Positions 50,904 through 61,920 are shown, counted from the first letter of the stretch. The stretch is 64,000 nucleotides of DNA from Buchnera aphidicola (Takecallis arundicolens) (GCF_964058945.1 NZ_OZ060369.1:370705-434704), one strand, 5' to 3'. Numbers and translations: made by a program. Notes: generated by a model from the letters alone, not told the origin.

Positions 50904-51764
50904 TTAAAATTGAAAAAGTTTTTTATTAATATAACCATCATATACATGTTCGGCAGGGCCAGTCATATAAACATCATGTCCAAATCCATTCCAAGAAATT
51001 TCTAAATTACCGCCAGGTAGAGTAACAAGCACTTTTTTTTTTAAAATTCCCTGTATAATACCAAATATAACTGAAGCACATGCACCGCTACCACATGCTT
51101 GTGTTTCACCTACACCTCGTTCATACACACGTAAAATAATCTGATCTGCGGATATAACTTGTATATAATTAACATTAACACCTTCTGGAAATAAAGGATG
51201 ATTATTTAATAATTTTCCAATATTTAATATTGGATATTGATTAATGTTATTTACAATAATAACACAATGTGGATTTCCAATAAAAATTGTACCATATGTT
51301 ATTGTATAATCATGTATGCTAATTGTTTTTAAACTAAAATTTTTTAATACAAACTCTGGAATATTTAATTCATTAAATTTTGGCTTACCCATGTTGACAA
51401 TAATATTTTTTTTATTAATAAATTGAATTGAAATATGACTATTTTTTGTCTTTACTATAATATTTCGTTTTTTCGTCATATTTTTCAGATATATAAAATA
51501 TGAAAAACATCTAGCACCATTACCACACTGTGCTACCTCAGAACCATTAGCATTAAAAATTCGATAATAAAAATCATAATTAATATTTTTTGCACTTTCA
51601 ACTATTAATAATTGATCAAACCCAATACCAGTATTTCGATCAGATATTTTTTGTACTATTTTACTTGATAAATAAAATTCTTGATTAATTCTATCTAAAA
51701 TGACAAAATCGTTACCTAAACCATGCATTTTTGAAAAATATAATATTTTATTTTTATTTAACAT
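50904..51764 (-). CDS. dapF: Diaminopimelate epimerase
   Basis: Makes meso-DAP from LL-DAP for lysine and peptidoglycan. It has 286 residues (274 in E. coli), with a slightly longer N-terminus before FSKMHGLGNDFVILD. The two catalytic cysteines are in AQCGNGARCF and ETQACGSGACASV. GNPHCVIIV and LFPEGVNVNYIQV are conserved. It is divergent from cyaY, as these genes are near each other in E. coli. Confidence 0.96.
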   Translation of the reverse strand: MLNKNKILYFSKMHGLGNDFVILDRINQEFYLSSKIVQKISDRNTGIGFDQLLIVESAKNINYDFYYRIFNANGSEVAQCGNGARCFSYFIYLKNMTKKRNIIVKTKNSHISIQFINKKNIIVNMGKPKFNELNIPEFVLKNFSLKTISIHDYTITYGTIFIGNPHCVIIVNNINQYPILNIGKLLNNHPLFPEGVNVNYIQVISADQIILRVYERGVGETQACGSGACASVIFGIIQGILKKKVLVTLPGGNLEISWNGFGHDVYMTGPAEHVYDGYINKKLFQF

Positions 51765-51871
51765 AATAAGTAATATGAATATAAATGAATCAATAAAAGT
51801 CTGATAGTATTTACTAGTTATATTTTCAAATGCAAATACTAAAATAATTCAAAATATTATTGGATAAATTT

Positions 51872-52195
51872 ATGAATCTTAAACAATCTGAATTTCATAA
51901 TCTATATAATATAATTTTAACAAAAATTGAAAATTATTTAGATCATTTAAGTTATGAAAATGATTTAGATTATGAAATTAATCATCAAATTATGACAATA
52001 TCATTTTCTAAAAAAAGTAAAATTATTATTAGTAAACAAGAATTTTTAAAACAAATATGGTTGGCAACAAAAAAGAATGGGTATCATTTTTCTTATAAAA
52101 ATAATAATTGGATTTGTAATCGTAATAAAATTAACTTTTGGGATATTTTAAAAGAATCATTTTATTTACAAGGAGGAATTAAACTTAAAATTTAA
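51872..52195 (+). CDS. cyaY: Frataxin-like protein CyaY
   Basis: Frataxin homologue, an iron-binding modulator of IscS activity. The ATG at 51872 (MNLKQSEFHNLY) gives 107 residues (106 in E. coli); an in-frame TTG at 51860 is less likely. The beta-sheet hallmark IWLATKKNGYHFSY and WICNRNKINFWDIL are intact. The first-helix acidic ridge is thinner than in E. coli but E and D residues remain near YENDLDYEIN. It belongs functionally with iscS/iscU/fdx. Confidence 0.95.
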   Translation: MNLKQSEFHNLYNIILTKIENYLDHLSYENDLDYEINHQIMTISFSKKSKIIISKQEFLKQIWLATKKNGYHFSYKNNNWICNRNKINFWDILKESFYLQGGIKLKI

Positions 52196-52218
52196 AATAT
52201 CATAACATAAAATTTGAA

Positions 52219-52292
52219 TCGGCGAAAGAGGATTTGAACCCCTGACCTACTGGTCCCAAACCAGTTGCGCTACCAAGCTGCGCTATTCGCCG
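52219..52292 (-). tRNA. proM: tRNA-Pro(TGG)
   Basis: A 74-nt cloverleaf on the minus strand: acceptor CGGCGAA/TTCGCCG, D arm TAGCGCAGCTTGGTAGCGC, anticodon stem-loop ACTGGTTTGGGACCAGT with anticodon TGG, T arm AGGGGTTCAAATCCTCT. The discriminator is A. It is the last of an Arg-His-Pro tRNA array equivalent to argX-hisR-leuT-proM of E. coli, without leuT. Confidence 0.96.
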
Positions 52293-52339
52293 AATTAATG
52301 AATATATGTAAAAATTTCAAAAAAAAAATGAATATATGG

Positions 52340-52413
52340 GGTGACTAATGGGGCTCGAACCCATGACATCTGGAACCACAATCCAGGACTCTACCAACTG
52401 AGCTATAGTCACC
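52340..52413 (-). tRNA. hisR: tRNA-His(GTG)
   Basis: The minus-strand cloverleaf has the extra 5' G (G-1 at 52413) facing discriminator C (52340), the identity pair of tRNA-His. Acceptor GTGACTA/TAGTCAC, anticodon loop ATTGTGG giving GTG. TGG at 52337-52339 on the plus strand means that CCA is encoded directly after C73, unlike the other tRNAs in the window. Middle gene of the Arg-His-Pro array. Confidence 0.96.
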
Positions 52414-52502
52414 GTACATTATAGTATAAATATTATATACTACTTAAAATTATAACATATTCTTAATTTTAAGTAAATATTTTTAAAAATTAATATAAGA
52501 TT

Positions 52503-52576
52503 TGCGCTCGACAGGATTTGAACCTGAGACCTCTACCTTCGGAGGGTAGCGCTCTATCCAACTGAGCTACGAGCGC
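52503..52576 (-). tRNA. argX: tRNA-Arg(CCG)
   Basis: A 74-nt cloverleaf: acceptor GCGCTCG/CGAGCGC, D arm TAGCTCAGTTGGATAGAGC, anticodon stem-loop CTACCCTCCGAAGGTAG with anticodon CCG, T arm CAGGTTCAAATCCTG. The discriminator is A where E. coli argX has G. It is the first gene of the array, 89 nt before tRNA-His. CGG codons are rare here, so this tRNA is kept for few codons. Confidence 0.95.
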
Positions 52577-52697
52577 TTTAAAAATATAATTTTATTTTTA
52601 GGATATAAATATAATAAATTAACTAAGTATAGATTCAAAAATATATTTTATGTTATAATACATTATATTACATGTTATAATTATTTAGTATTGATTT

Positions 52698-53957
52698 TTA
52701 TATACGTTGCATCATATTAAAAAATTCATAATTCGTCTTTGTCATAGATAATTTATTAATTAAAAAATCCATTGCGTCAATTTCATTCATCGGGTGAATG
52801 ATTTTTCTCAAAATCCACATTTTTTTTAATTCTTCAGACGAAGTTAATAATTCTTCTTTTCTAGTTCCCGAACGATTATAATCAATTGCTGGAAAAACAC
52901 GCTTTTCTGCAATCTTTCGGGATAATAATAATTCCATATTACCTGTACCTTTAAATTCTTCATAAATTACTTCGTCCATTTTAGATCCTGTATCAATCAA
53001 TGACGTAGCAATAATTGTTAGGCTACCCCCTTCTTCTACATTTCTTGCAGCTCCAAAAAAACGTTTTGGTCGGTGTAAAGCATTAGCATCTACGCCACCT
53101 GTTAATACTTTTCCTGAAGCAGGTACAACTGTATTATAAGCTCTAGCTAACCTGGTAACAGAATCTAATAAAACAACAACATCTTTTTTATGTTCCACTA
53201 AACGCTTAGCTTTTTCAATAACCATCTCTGCCACTTGAATATGTCGCAGAGCTGGTTCATCAAACGTTGAAGCTATAACTTCACCTTTTACTAATCGTTG
53301 CATTTCTGTTACTTCTTCAGGTCGTTCATCAATTAATAAGACTATTAAAACACAGTCGGAATGATTTTGTGCAATACTCTGAGCAATATTTTGCAATAAC
53401 ATGGTTTTTCCAGCTTTTGGTGGAGCTACAATTAACCCTCTTTGTCCCCTACCAATAGGAGCCGCTAAATCTAAAACACGCGTCGTTAAATCTTCAGTAG
53501 ATCCATTACCTCTTTCCATTCTGAGTCGTGAATTAGCATGTAATGGCGTTAAATTTTCAAATAAAATTTTAGTACGTGCATTTTCTGGTTTTTCATAATT
53601 CACTTTATTAACTTTTAATAAAGCAAAATACCTTTCACCTTCTTTTGGTGGTCTAATCTTACCAGCAATAGTATCGCCTGTTCGTAAATTAAATCTACGG
53701 ATTTGACTTGGTGATATATATATATCGTCGGGACCAGCTAAATATGAACTATCTGAAGAACGTAAAAAACCAAATCCATCTTGCAATATTTCTAAAACTC
53801 CATCTCCAAAGATATTTTCACCACCTTTTGCATGTTGTTTTAGAATAGTAAAAATAATATCTTGTTTTCGCATTCGAGCTAAATTTTCTAGTCCGATCTT
53901 ATTACCAAGAATAATTAATTCAGAAACTAACATATTTTTCAGTGTAGTAAGATTCAT
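52698..53957 (-). CDS. rho: Transcription termination factor Rho
   Basis: Hexameric RNA translocase ending untranslated transcripts. It has 419 residues, the E. coli length. The N-terminal OB fold includes [32 protein letters not shown]. Walker A is [11 protein letters not shown], Walker B is [14 protein letters not shown], the Q-loop [16 protein letters not shown] and R-loop [17 protein letters not shown] are intact. The leader contains a C-rich patch (54005-54034) that fits Rho autoregulation. It is downstream of trxA on the same strand. Confidence 0.98.
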   Translation of the reverse strand: MNLTTLKNMLVSELIILGNKIGLENLARMRKQDIIFTILKQHAKGGENIFGDGVLEILQDGFGFLRSSDSSYLAGPDDIYISPSQIRRFNLRTGDTIAGKIRPPKEGERYFALLKVNKVNYEKPENARTKILFENLTPLHANSRLRMERGNGSTEDLTTRVLDLAAPIGRGQRGLIVAPPKAGKTMLLQNIAQSIAQNHSDCVLIVLLIDERPEEVTEMQRLVKGEVIASTFDEPALRHIQVAEMVIEKAKRLVEHKKDVVVLLDSVTRLARAYNTVVPASGKVLTGGVDANALHRPKRFFGAARNVEEGGSLTIIATSLIDTGSKMDEVIYEEFKGTGNMELLLSRKIAEKRVFPAIDYNRSGTRKEELLTSSEELKKMWILRKIIHPMNEIDAMDFLINKLSMTKTNYEFFNMMQRI

Positions 53958-54004
53958 AAATATCGTTTCTTAATAAAGAACTAATATATAACTATAGAAA
54001 TACT

Positions 54005-54034
54005 GGGAGTTATCTTTAGAGGAGGGGAGGAGGG
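54005..54034 (-). promoter_or_regulatory. C-rich, G-poor leader segment upstream of rho (rut-like)
   Basis: On the transcribed minus strand these 30 nt contain about 16 C and a single G, in blocks such as CCCTCCTCCCCTCCTC, ending 48 nt before the rho ATG. Nothing else between genes in the window looks like this. C-rich, G-poor, unstructured RNA is the Rho utilization signature, and rho is autoregulated through its leader in E. coli. No intrinsic stem accompanies it. Function is inferred from composition and position. Confidence 0.6.
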
Positions 54035-54148
54035 ATATAAAATTATGCTATATTAAAATATTAAAAAGCTTTTACACTATAATAATAACACGATATTAAA
54101 AAAATATCTAGCGGTTTTGGAGTAAAATCGACAACCAAAATTTGCATA

Positions 54149-54484
54149 TTATTGAATATTAAAATGTAAATTTAATAATTTTTCAATTTCAGTTTTAGAA
54201 ATAACTCCTGAATTTCTTGCAATTAATTTTTTTTCTTTAAATAATAATAATGTCGGTATACTTTGTATAGAATATTTTAATGTAATTTCTTTACAAGAAT
54301 CGACATTAACTTTTGCTACAATTAATGAATTTTGATATTTTTTCGCTATTTCTTCTAAAATCGGAACAAAAATTTTACAAGGACCACACCAATCTGCCCA
54401 AAAATCAATAATAACAGGTTTATCTATATTACGAGTAACTGCACGAAAATTATCATTTGTTAAAGTAATAATTAAACTATTCAT
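54149..54484 (-). CDS. trxA: Thioredoxin 1
   Basis: Dithiol reductant protein. The start at 54484 (MNSLIITLTNDNF) has AAGGA upstream and gives 111 residues (109 in E. coli). The active site is WADWCGPCK, and cis-proline is in SIPTLLLFK. Frame upstream to 54532 is not conserved. It is followed by a 191-nt gap and rho; rhlB and gppA, present in the E. coli neighbourhood, are absent. Confidence 0.96.
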   Translation of the reverse strand: MNSLIITLTNDNFRAVTRNIDKPVIIDFWADWCGPCKIFVPILEEIAKKYQNSLIVAKVNVDSCKEITLKYSIQSIPTLLLFKEKKLIARNSGVISKTEIEKLLNLHFNIQ

Positions 54485-54546
54485 TATATTTTCCTTAAAT
54501 ATATGATTACAAAAAATATATACAAATACCATTACAATATATTATA

Positions 54547-56490
54547 TTATATTTTCCAAATTAAATCATTTTGAGGTAACTCAAATAAAAAACGACTGGG
54601 TTGAATATCTATAATTTTGTTATATAAAAACCTTTGTTGGCAAAAACTTAATGTTAACTCTGATTTAGCTCGCGTAATCGCTACGTATATTAATCGACGT
54701 TCCTCAGAAATATCATTTATATTAATTTGTTGATATGAAGGAATAATACCTTCTTCAAAACCTACTATAAATACAACTGGAAATTCCAAACCTTTTGATG
54801 CATGCATTGTCAGTAATTGTATAGCATCATATTTTTGATTTGGATCAGAATATATATTAATTTCTCGCATCGAAAATTGATTCACTATTTTTATTAATAT
54901 TTCATATAAATCTAATGCAACATATCTTTCACAATATTTTTTAAATAAAGAACTAATCCAATCTAATAATATTGTAACATTTTTTATACACTGTTGATTA
55001 TTATTTATAATACGTTTTACTAACCATTTTTTATACTTAATATCATCAATAATTTTATATAATATTTTTTTTGGTTGTATCTTCGAAAATGTAATTATAC
55101 TTTTAATCCAAGTGATAAAATTATCTAATTGATGACTTACACGTATAGGTAAGATCTTTTTAAAATTATTATCTTGTATAGTATAAAAATAACTTTTCTT
55201 ATGACAATTTGCATATTGAATAATTTTATTTACCGTGTGTACACCAATTTTACGTGGGGGTAAATTAATAATTCTTAAAAAAGAAATGTTATCATCTTGA
55301 TTAATGACAAATTTTAAATATGATATTAAATTTTTAATTTCAGAACGATTAAAAAATGAATTATTACCATGAATAAAATACGGTATTTGTTTGTAAAATA
55401 AATGCTGTTCAAAAACTTTAGCCTGTTGATTAGTACGATATAAAATTGCATAATCATAATAATTCATACCATGTTGTAATTTATGTAATAATATTTCATT
55501 AACGATTGTTTTTGCTTCTTGATATTCATTTTTTAATTTTAAAACCTTAATTTTAACACCGTATTCTAAATTAGAAAATAATTTTTTTTGAAAAACATGT
55601 ACGTTATTAGATATCAATATATTAGCAACACGTAAAATTCTTTTAGATGATCGATAATTATGCTCCATCTTAATTACTTTTAAATTAGGATAATCAGTTT
55701 TTAATAACAAGATATTATCAATATTTGCTCCACGCCAAGCATAAATGGATTGATCATCATCTCCTACTACTGTAAAATTAGATAAATCTCCTGTTAATAA
55801 TTGAATTAATTGATATTGACTAAAATTAGTATCTTGATATTCATCTACCAACAAATATTTAATATCATTTTGCCATTTTCGTTGAATATAATTATACTTC
55901 TTTAATAAAGAAACTGCTATATAAATTAAATCGTCAAAATCAAAAACATTATATTTTTTTAAAAATTGATTATACTTTTGATAATATATAGAAAATATCT
56001 TTTCTTCTTGTGAAACAGCACGTCTTTTTGCTTCTTCTGGAGTAATAATTTTATTTTTTTGAAAAGAAATATATGAAATAATTTTCTTTAAAAAATTATG
56101 ATCATATTGTATATTATGATCAACAATACTTTTTATTAATCGTATTTGATCTAATGAATCAAATAAGGTATAATTTTTTTTATACCCCAATAAAGGTAAT
56201 GATTGCGAAATAATTTTCATACCTAATGCATGAAATGTATAAATATGTAAATTATTCTCAATATGTCTCGTTTTTTTTAAAACTTGACAAATTCTTAATT
56301 TCATTTCTTGAGCAGCTTTATTTGTAAAAGTAACTGCAAAAATTTCACTGGTATTATATCCATATTTACTAATTAATTCAATAATTTTATTAACTATAAC
56401 AGAAGTTTTACCTGAACCTGCCCCTGCTAATACTAAGCAAGGACCTTGTATTGTATTAATTGCTTGTATTTGCTGTTTATTTAGCAACAT
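54547..56490 (-). CDS. rep: ATP-dependent DNA helicase Rep
   Basis: UvrD/Rep-family 3'-5' helicase that clears replication roadblocks. It has 647 residues (673 in E. coli, the difference mostly at the C-terminus). It opens NKQQIQAINTIQGPCLVLAGAGSGKTSVI (motif I near residue 23), with FTNKAAQEM, motif II VDEYQDTN, GDDDQSIYAWRGA and the C-terminal LLTMHASKGLEFPVVF and RRLIYVAITRAK motifs. It follows ilvC by 8 nt on the same strand. Confidence 0.96.
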   Translation of the reverse strand: MLLNKQQIQAINTIQGPCLVLAGAGSGKTSVIVNKIIELISKYGYNTSEIFAVTFTNKAAQEMKLRICQVLKKTRHIENNLHIYTFHALGMKIISQSLPLLGYKKNYTLFDSLDQIRLIKSIVDHNIQYDHNFLKKIISYISFQKNKIITPEEAKRRAVSQEEKIFSIYYQKYNQFLKKYNVFDFDDLIYIAVSLLKKYNYIQRKWQNDIKYLLVDEYQDTNFSQYQLIQLLTGDLSNFTVVGDDDQSIYAWRGANIDNILLLKTDYPNLKVIKMEHNYRSSKRILRVANILISNNVHVFQKKLFSNLEYGVKIKVLKLKNEYQEAKTIVNEILLHKLQHGMNYYDYAILYRTNQQAKVFEQHLFYKQIPYFIHGNNSFFNRSEIKNLISYLKFVINQDDNISFLRIINLPPRKIGVHTVNKIIQYANCHKKSYFYTIQDNNFKKILPIRVSHQLDNFITWIKSIITFSKIQPKKILYKIIDDIKYKKWLVKRIINNNQQCIKNVTILLDWISSLFKKYCERYVALDLYEILIKIVNQFSMREINIYSDPNQKYDAIQLLTMHASKGLEFPVVFIVGFEEGIIPSYQQININDISEERRLIYVAITRAKSELTLSFCQQRFLYNKIIDIQPSRFLFELPQNDLIWKI

Positions 56491-56498
56491 ATAATAAT

Positions 56499-57971
56499 TT
56501 AATTATTTACAATACTTTTCATATTTTTCATATAACTTCTTAATTTTCTTCCAATTTTTTCAATATCATGATTATAAATTTTTTGGTTTAGAGTTTGTAA
56601 TTTTATATTACTAATCACAGCATTTGGATAAGATATACCAATATCATCTTGACGTATATTACGAATAAAATTACTCAAAATAGGTATAGCTCTTTTTGTA
56701 AATAAATAACTACCATATTCTGCTGTATCAGATATTACTAAATTCATTTCATAAAAACGTTTTCTAGCAATTGTATTTGCAATTAAAGGTAATTCATGTA
56801 AAGATTCATAATATGCAGACTCTGCTTTAATACCAGACGATACCATTGTTTCAAACGCTAATTCCACTCCTGCTTTCAATATAGCCACCATTAATGTACC
56901 ATGTTGGAAATATTGATCTTCTGTAATTTTTGCCTTTGAAACTTCTGCTTGCTCAAATGCAGTATTTTTAATTTCATCACGCCATGTTAACAAGTTTTTA
57001 TCTTTATTCTTCCAATCTAGAATCATATTACGAGAAAAATTACCAGAAATAATATCATCCATATGTTTTTCAAATAATGATTTTAACATTTGTTTTAAAT
57101 TATTTGATAACTCACATGCTCTAAATTTAGCAGAATTAGACAACCTATTCAACATTAAAGTAATACCGCCATGTTTAAGAGATTCAGTAAGAATTTCCCA
57201 ACCATGCTGTAATAACTTAACTGCATAATCTGATTTATAACCATTAGTAATTAGATAATCATAAATCGCAATTGAACTGGATTGTAATAACCCACATAAT
57301 ATCGTTTGTTCCCCCATCAGATCTGATTTGACTTCAGCTATAAAAGATGATTTTAAAACTCCTGCTCTATGACTACCAATAGAAAACGACCAAGCTTTTG
57401 CAATTTCTAAACCTTGTTGTAAAAAATCATTTTCAGTATGTACTGCAATCAAAGCTGGTACACCAAATCCTCGTTTATATTCTTCACGTACTTCAGTTCC
57501 TGGACATTTTGGAGCTACCATAATTACAGTAATATCTTTTCGAATTATTTCCCCAACCTCAACTATATTAAAACCATGTGAATAACCTAAAACAGAATTT
57601 TTTTTCATCAATGATTGTATATTTTCAATAACAATTGAATGTTGTTTATCAGGTGTTAAATTAATTACTAAATCTGCTTCTGGTATCAATGTTTCATAAT
57701 TTCCAACGGGAAAATTATGATTAATTGCATTTTTCCAAGATTGATTTTTAGTTAAAATACTTTCATTTTTTAATGCATAAGAAATATTTAAACCTGAATC
57801 ACGCATATTTAAACCTTGATTTAATCCTTGAGCACCACAACCAATAATCACTATCTTTTTATCCTTTAAAATATCAATCACATTTATAAAATTTTTCTTA
57901 TCTAAAAAAGAACACTGTTGTAATTGTATTATTTGGTTACGAAAATTCAATGTATTAAAATAATTATTCAT
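56499..57971 (-). CDS. ilvC: Ketol-acid reductoisomerase (class II)
   Basis: Second common step of Ile and Val synthesis. It has 490 residues (491 in E. coli), the long enterobacterial class II form with duplicated C-terminal domain. NADPH site: [19 protein letters not shown]. Mg and catalytic residues: [12 protein letters not shown] and [35 protein letters not shown]. It follows ilvD by 44 nt; ilvY, its regulator in E. coli, is absent here. Confidence 0.98.
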   Translation of the reverse strand: MNNYFNTLNFRNQIIQLQQCSFLDKKNFINVIDILKDKKIVIIGCGAQGLNQGLNMRDSGLNISYALKNESILTKNQSWKNAINHNFPVGNYETLIPEADLVINLTPDKQHSIVIENIQSLMKKNSVLGYSHGFNIVEVGEIIRKDITVIMVAPKCPGTEVREEYKRGFGVPALIAVHTENDFLQQGLEIAKAWSFSIGSHRAGVLKSSFIAEVKSDLMGEQTILCGLLQSSSIAIYDYLITNGYKSDYAVKLLQHGWEILTESLKHGGITLMLNRLSNSAKFRACELSNNLKQMLKSLFEKHMDDIISGNFSRNMILDWKNKDKNLLTWRDEIKNTAFEQAEVSKAKITEDQYFQHGTLMVAILKAGVELAFETMVSSGIKAESAYYESLHELPLIANTIARKRFYEMNLVISDTAEYGSYLFTKRAIPILSNFIRNIRQDDIGISYPNAVISNIKLQTLNQKIYNHDIEKIGRKLRSYMKNMKSIVNN

Positions 57972-58015
57972 GTTATTTATGTATTCCTATATAAAAAAAA
58001 GTACGCACAATATTT

Positions 58016-59896
58016 TTAATTATTGATAAGCGAACTATGTTGTAATAATAAGTTAATATGTTTCTTATTACGTACTGCTCCTTGATCAGCACTAGTTGCA
58101 AATAGTGCATACAATTTTAATGCTAACGAAATTTTACGCGAACGATTCTTGGGTCGATATGCTTTTTGAGATTGTTTTTCTTCTTTTTTACGTCGTACTA
58201 ATTCTGATTCTGTAATATCTAAAGAAATTAATCGATTAGGAATATCAATGGATATCTGATCGTTATCTTTAACTAATGCAATTAAACCTTTACTAGCGGC
58301 TTCAGGAGAAACATGACCAATTGATAAACCGGAAGTACCACCTGAAAATCTTCCATCAGTTATTAAAGCACAACATTTATCTATACCCATAGATTTTAAA
58401 TATGTGCTAGGATATAGCATTTCTTGCATTCCTGGTCCACCTTTTGGTCCTTCATAACGAATCAATACAATATCACCAGAACAAATTTTATTATTTAAAA
58501 TTGCTTCTACAGCAGAATCTTGACTTTCATATACCTTTACACGACCTATAAATACTAATTGATCTTCATCCAATCCTGCAGTTTTTACAATACACCCATT
58601 CTTTGCTAAATTACCATATAAAACTGCTAATCCACCATCCTTGCTATATGCAAATTGTGCTGACCTAATACATCCAAATTGACGATCAGAATCTACTGTA
58701 TCCCAACGAAATGATTGTGAATATGGTTCTGTAGTTCTTATACCTGCTGGTCCAGCCTGAAACATTTGAATCACATTATTATTTTTAGTATATTTAATAT
58801 TATATATATTTAACATCGTATTTAAAGATTGACCTAAAATGTTATGCACATTTTTATGTAATAAATTAACTTCATTTAATTCTCCTAAAATACCCATAAT
58901 ACCACCTGCACGATGCACATCTTCTACATGATACAACGTACTACTAGGAGCAACTTTACATAAATGCGGAGTTGTACGTGATAATCGATCAATATCTTTC
59001 ATCGTAAAATCAATATTACCTTCATGTGCAGCTGCTAATAAATGTAAAATAGTATTTGTTGATCCACCCATTGCAATATCTAAACGCATTGCATTTTCAA
59101 AAGAAAATTTATTTGCAATATTTAATGGTAAAACAGATACATTATTATCATGATAATACTGTTGTGTTATTTTTACTATTGTTTTTGCAGAATCAATAAA
59201 TATTTTTTTTCTATCAATATGCGTAGCCAATATAGTGCCATTACCTGGTAATGCCAAACCTATTGCTTCCATTAAACAATTCATAGAATTTGCTGTAAAC
59301 ATACCTGAACATGAACCACATGTAGGACATGCTGATGTTTCAATATCATATACATGATCATCAGATATGTTAGAATTTGCACTATTACTAATAGCATCCA
59401 CTAAATTTATTTTATGTAATTGATTATTAATATAAACTTTACCGGCTTCCATAGGACCACCAGAAACAAATACAGAAGGTATATTTAATCGAAGTGATGC
59501 CATAAACATAGCCGGAGTAATTTTATCACAGTTTGAAATACAAATCATGGCATCCACACAATGTGCATTAATCATATATTCAATTGAATCAGCAATTAAT
59601 TCACGCGAAGGTAAAGAATATAACATACCCTCATGCCCCATGGCAATACCATCGTCTACAGCAATAGTATTAAACTCTTTAGCTACACCTTGACCAGTTT
59701 CATTAATTGCATCTGACACTAGTTTACCGACATCTTGTAAATGTATGTGTCCAGGAACAAATTGAGCAAAAGAATTAACAACCGCAATAATCGGTTTTTT
59801 AAAATCATTATCTTTCATTCCTGTTGCACGCCATAATGCTCTAGCACCTGCCATATTTCTACCACTAGTACTAGTATTAGAACGATATTTAGGCAT
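58016..59896 (-). CDS. ilvD: Dihydroxyacid dehydratase
   Basis: Third common step of Ile and Val synthesis, an Fe-S dehydratase. It has 626 residues (616 in E. coli). Cluster cysteines lie in [12 protein letters not shown] and [30 protein letters not shown] and [23 protein letters not shown] are conserved. It begins [27 protein letters not shown]. ilvD-ilvC is followed without clear break by rep, so these may share a transcript. Confidence 0.98.
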   Translation of the reverse strand: MPKYRSNTSTSGRNMAGARALWRATGMKDNDFKKPIIAVVNSFAQFVPGHIHLQDVGKLVSDAINETGQGVAKEFNTIAVDDGIAMGHEGMLYSLPSRELIADSIEYMINAHCVDAMICISNCDKITPAMFMASLRLNIPSVFVSGGPMEAGKVYINNQLHKINLVDAISNSANSNISDDHVYDIETSACPTCGSCSGMFTANSMNCLMEAIGLALPGNGTILATHIDRKKIFIDSAKTIVKITQQYYHDNNVSVLPLNIANKFSFENAMRLDIAMGGSTNTILHLLAAAHEGNIDFTMKDIDRLSRTTPHLCKVAPSSTLYHVEDVHRAGGIMGILGELNEVNLLHKNVHNILGQSLNTMLNIYNIKYTKNNNVIQMFQAGPAGIRTTEPYSQSFRWDTVDSDRQFGCIRSAQFAYSKDGGLAVLYGNLAKNGCIVKTAGLDEDQLVFIGRVKVYESQDSAVEAILNNKICSGDIVLIRYEGPKGGPGMQEMLYPSTYLKSMGIDKCCALITDGRFSGGTSGLSIGHVSPEAASKGLIALVKDNDQISIDIPNRLISLDITESELVRRKKEEKQSQKAYRPKNRSRKISLALKLYALFATSADQGAVRNKKHINLLLQHSSLINN

Positions 59897-60028
59897 AATT
59901 TCTAATCTCTAAAATAAAAACATCTATATTATAAAAAATATATTAAAAATTGATCATTAGATTGTACTAATATCAATTAATATAATTTAATAAAAAACAA
60001 ATCAAAAAATAAATCATCATCAATCATG

Positions 60029-60101
60029 CAGGGATGAAGGGACTTGAACCCCTAACATTCGGTTTTGGAGACCGACACTCTACCATTTGAGTTACATCCC
60101 T
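60029..60101 (-). tRNA. trpT: tRNA-Trp(CCA)
   Basis: A 73-nt cloverleaf on the minus strand: acceptor AGGGATG/CATCCCT, anticodon stem-loop CGGTCTCCAAAACCG with anticodon CCA, T arm AGGGGTTCAAGTCCCTT, discriminator G. It closely follows E. coli trpT. It lies alone between ilvD and iscS. CCA is not encoded at the 3' end. Confidence 0.96.
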
Positions 60102-60294
60102 ATATAATTAAGAGTATACTATTTTCATTATATTTCGTCTATGTAAAAATATATTAAAAACATTAAAAATTTTTAAAGTAAAATATATAAAATATATAAA
60201 TATAAAAAATAATATATCAATTTTTTAGATATTATAAAATAATAATATTTATATTAAAAAAATCTACATTAAAAAATTTTTGAAAAGGTATAAT

Positions 60295-61509
60295 ATGAAG
60301 TTCCCAATTTATTTAGATTATGCTTCAACAACACCAGTAGATGAAGAAGTCATACGGAATATGAAAAAATATTTAACACTTGATGGTACATTTGGTAACT
60401 CTGCATCGCGATCACATCAATTTGGTTGGTTAGCAGAAGAAGCAATAGACATTGCGCGTGAACAAATTGCAGAATTAATTAATTCTGATTCAAGAGAAAT
60501 CATATTTACTTCCGGAGCTACTGAATCTAATAATCTAGCAATTAAAGGTTGTTGTAATTTTTATCGTAGTAAAGGTAATCATATTATTACAAGTAGTACC
60601 GAGCATAAATCCGTACTAGATACTTGTAGATATTTAGAACAAAATAAATATTCTGTAACATATATTAACCCAAAACCAAATGGTATAATTGATTTACAAG
60701 ATATTATAAAAAATATAAAAAAAAATACAATATTAATCTCTATAATGTATGTTAATAATGAAACTGGTACTATACAAGATATAAGTAAAATATCAAATAT
60801 ATGCCGTGAAAAAAAAATTTTTTTACATGTAGATGCAACACAAGCTGTAGGTAAAATACCAATCGATCTACAAAAAATCCATATTGATTTGATGTCATTT
60901 TCAGCACATAAAATTTATGGTCCTAAAGGTATTGGAGTATTATATATAAAACGTAAACCAAGGATTCGATTAACCCCACAAATACATGGCGGTAGCCATG
61001 AACGTGGTATGCGATCTGGTACACTACCAGTACATCAAATTGTTGGTATTAGTACTGCATGTAAAATAGCACAACGTAATATGTTACATGAAATAAAATA
61101 TATTGCCAATCTAAGAAATATACTTTGGAATGGTATTAAAAATATTGAAGAAATATATTTGAATACTAATCTTAAATATAGCGCACCACATATTTTAAAT
61201 GTTAGTTTTAATTTTGTAGAAGGTGAATCTTTAATTATGGCATTAAAAAATTTAGCTGTTTCATCTGGATCCGCATGCACTTCTGCAAGTTTAGAACCTT
61301 CATATGTATTAAAAGCATTAGGATTAAAAGATGAATTAGCACACAGTTCAATTCGATTTTCAATAGGACGATTTACAACAGAATCTGAAATTAATTATAC
61401 AATTAATGTTATTCATCAAGCAATACAAAAACTACGTGAATTATCACCATTGTGGGAAATGTTTAAAGATGGTGTTGATTTGAATAAAGTTAAATGGCAA
61501 CACAATTAA
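60295..61509 (+). CDS. iscS: Cysteine desulfurase IscS
   Basis: PLP enzyme releasing sulfur from cysteine for Fe-S clusters and tRNA thiolation (through TusABCDE and MnmA). The ATG at 60295 ([14 protein letters not shown]) with AAAAGG upstream gives 404 residues, the E. coli length; a TTG five codons before is less likely. The PLP lysine is in [14 protein letters not shown], a catalytic His in TEHKSVLD and the active Cys in [19 protein letters not shown]. IscR, the regulator upstream in E. coli, is absent. Confidence 0.97.
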   Translation: MKFPIYLDYASTTPVDEEVIRNMKKYLTLDGTFGNSASRSHQFGWLAEEAIDIAREQIAELINSDSREIIFTSGATESNNLAIKGCCNFYRSKGNHIITSSTEHKSVLDTCRYLEQNKYSVTYINPKPNGIIDLQDIIKNIKKNTILISIMYVNNETGTIQDISKISNICREKKIFLHVDATQAVGKIPIDLQKIHIDLMSFSAHKIYGPKGIGVLYIKRKPRIRLTPQIHGGSHERGMRSGTLPVHQIVGISTACKIAQRNMLHEIKYIANLRNILWNGIKNIEEIYLNTNLKYSAPHILNVSFNFVEGESLIMALKNLAVSSGSACTSASLEPSYVLKALGLKDELAHSSIRFSIGRFTTESEINYTINVIHQAIQKLRELSPLWEMFKDGVDLNKVKWQHN

Positions 61510-61531
61510 AATTAAATATAAGGTATAAAAC

Positions 61532-61912
61532 ATGACATATAGTAAAAAAGTTATTGATCATTATGAAAATCCACGTAATGTTGGATCATTTAAAAATATT
61601 GAATCTAAAAAAATTGGTAGTGGATTAGTAGGTGCTCCAGCTTGTGGAGATGTTATGAAATTACAAATCAAAGTCAATGAAAAAGGAATTATTGAAGATG
61701 CTTGTTTTAAAACATATGGTTGTGGTTCTGCAATTGCATCAAGTTCTTTAATTACCGAATGGATTAAAGGAAAATCTATAGAAGAAGCTGAAAAAATTAC
61801 AAATACTACTATTGCAGATGAATTAGATTTACCACCCGTTAAAATTCACTGTTCTATTCTTGCAGAAGATGCAATTAAAGCAGCAATTCAAGATTATAAA
61901 AAAAAGAAATAA
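61532..61912 (+). CDS. iscU: Fe-S cluster scaffold IscU
   Basis: Scaffold on which IscS builds 2Fe-2S clusters. It has 126 residues (128 in E. coli). The three cluster cysteines are in GAPACGDVMKLQ, TYGCGSAIASSSL and PVKIHCSILAEDA. The LPPVK motif, recognised by the chaperone HscA, is intact. It follows iscS by 22 nt. iscA, hscB and hscA, which follow iscU in E. coli, are all missing; fdx comes next after 124 nt. Confidence 0.97.
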   Translation: MTYSKKVIDHYENPRNVGSFKNIESKKIGSGLVGAPACGDVMKLQIKVNEKGIIEDACFKTYGCGSAIASSSLITEWIKGKSIEEAEKITNTTIADELDLPPVKIHCSILAEDAIKAAIQDYKKKK

Positions 61913-61920
61913 ATATTTAC

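Noticed and set aside
54021..54053. Purine-rich GGAGGGGAGGAGGG on the plus strand followed by an ATG at 54045, as a small gene
   Set aside because: The frame is only three codons long before a stop; the strand bias makes sense as a C-rich leader of rho on the minus strand.
54100..54146. TTTTGG/CCAAAA stem after trxA as an intrinsic terminator
   Set aside because: Six base pairs around a 14-nt loop and no adjacent U-run; too weak to claim.
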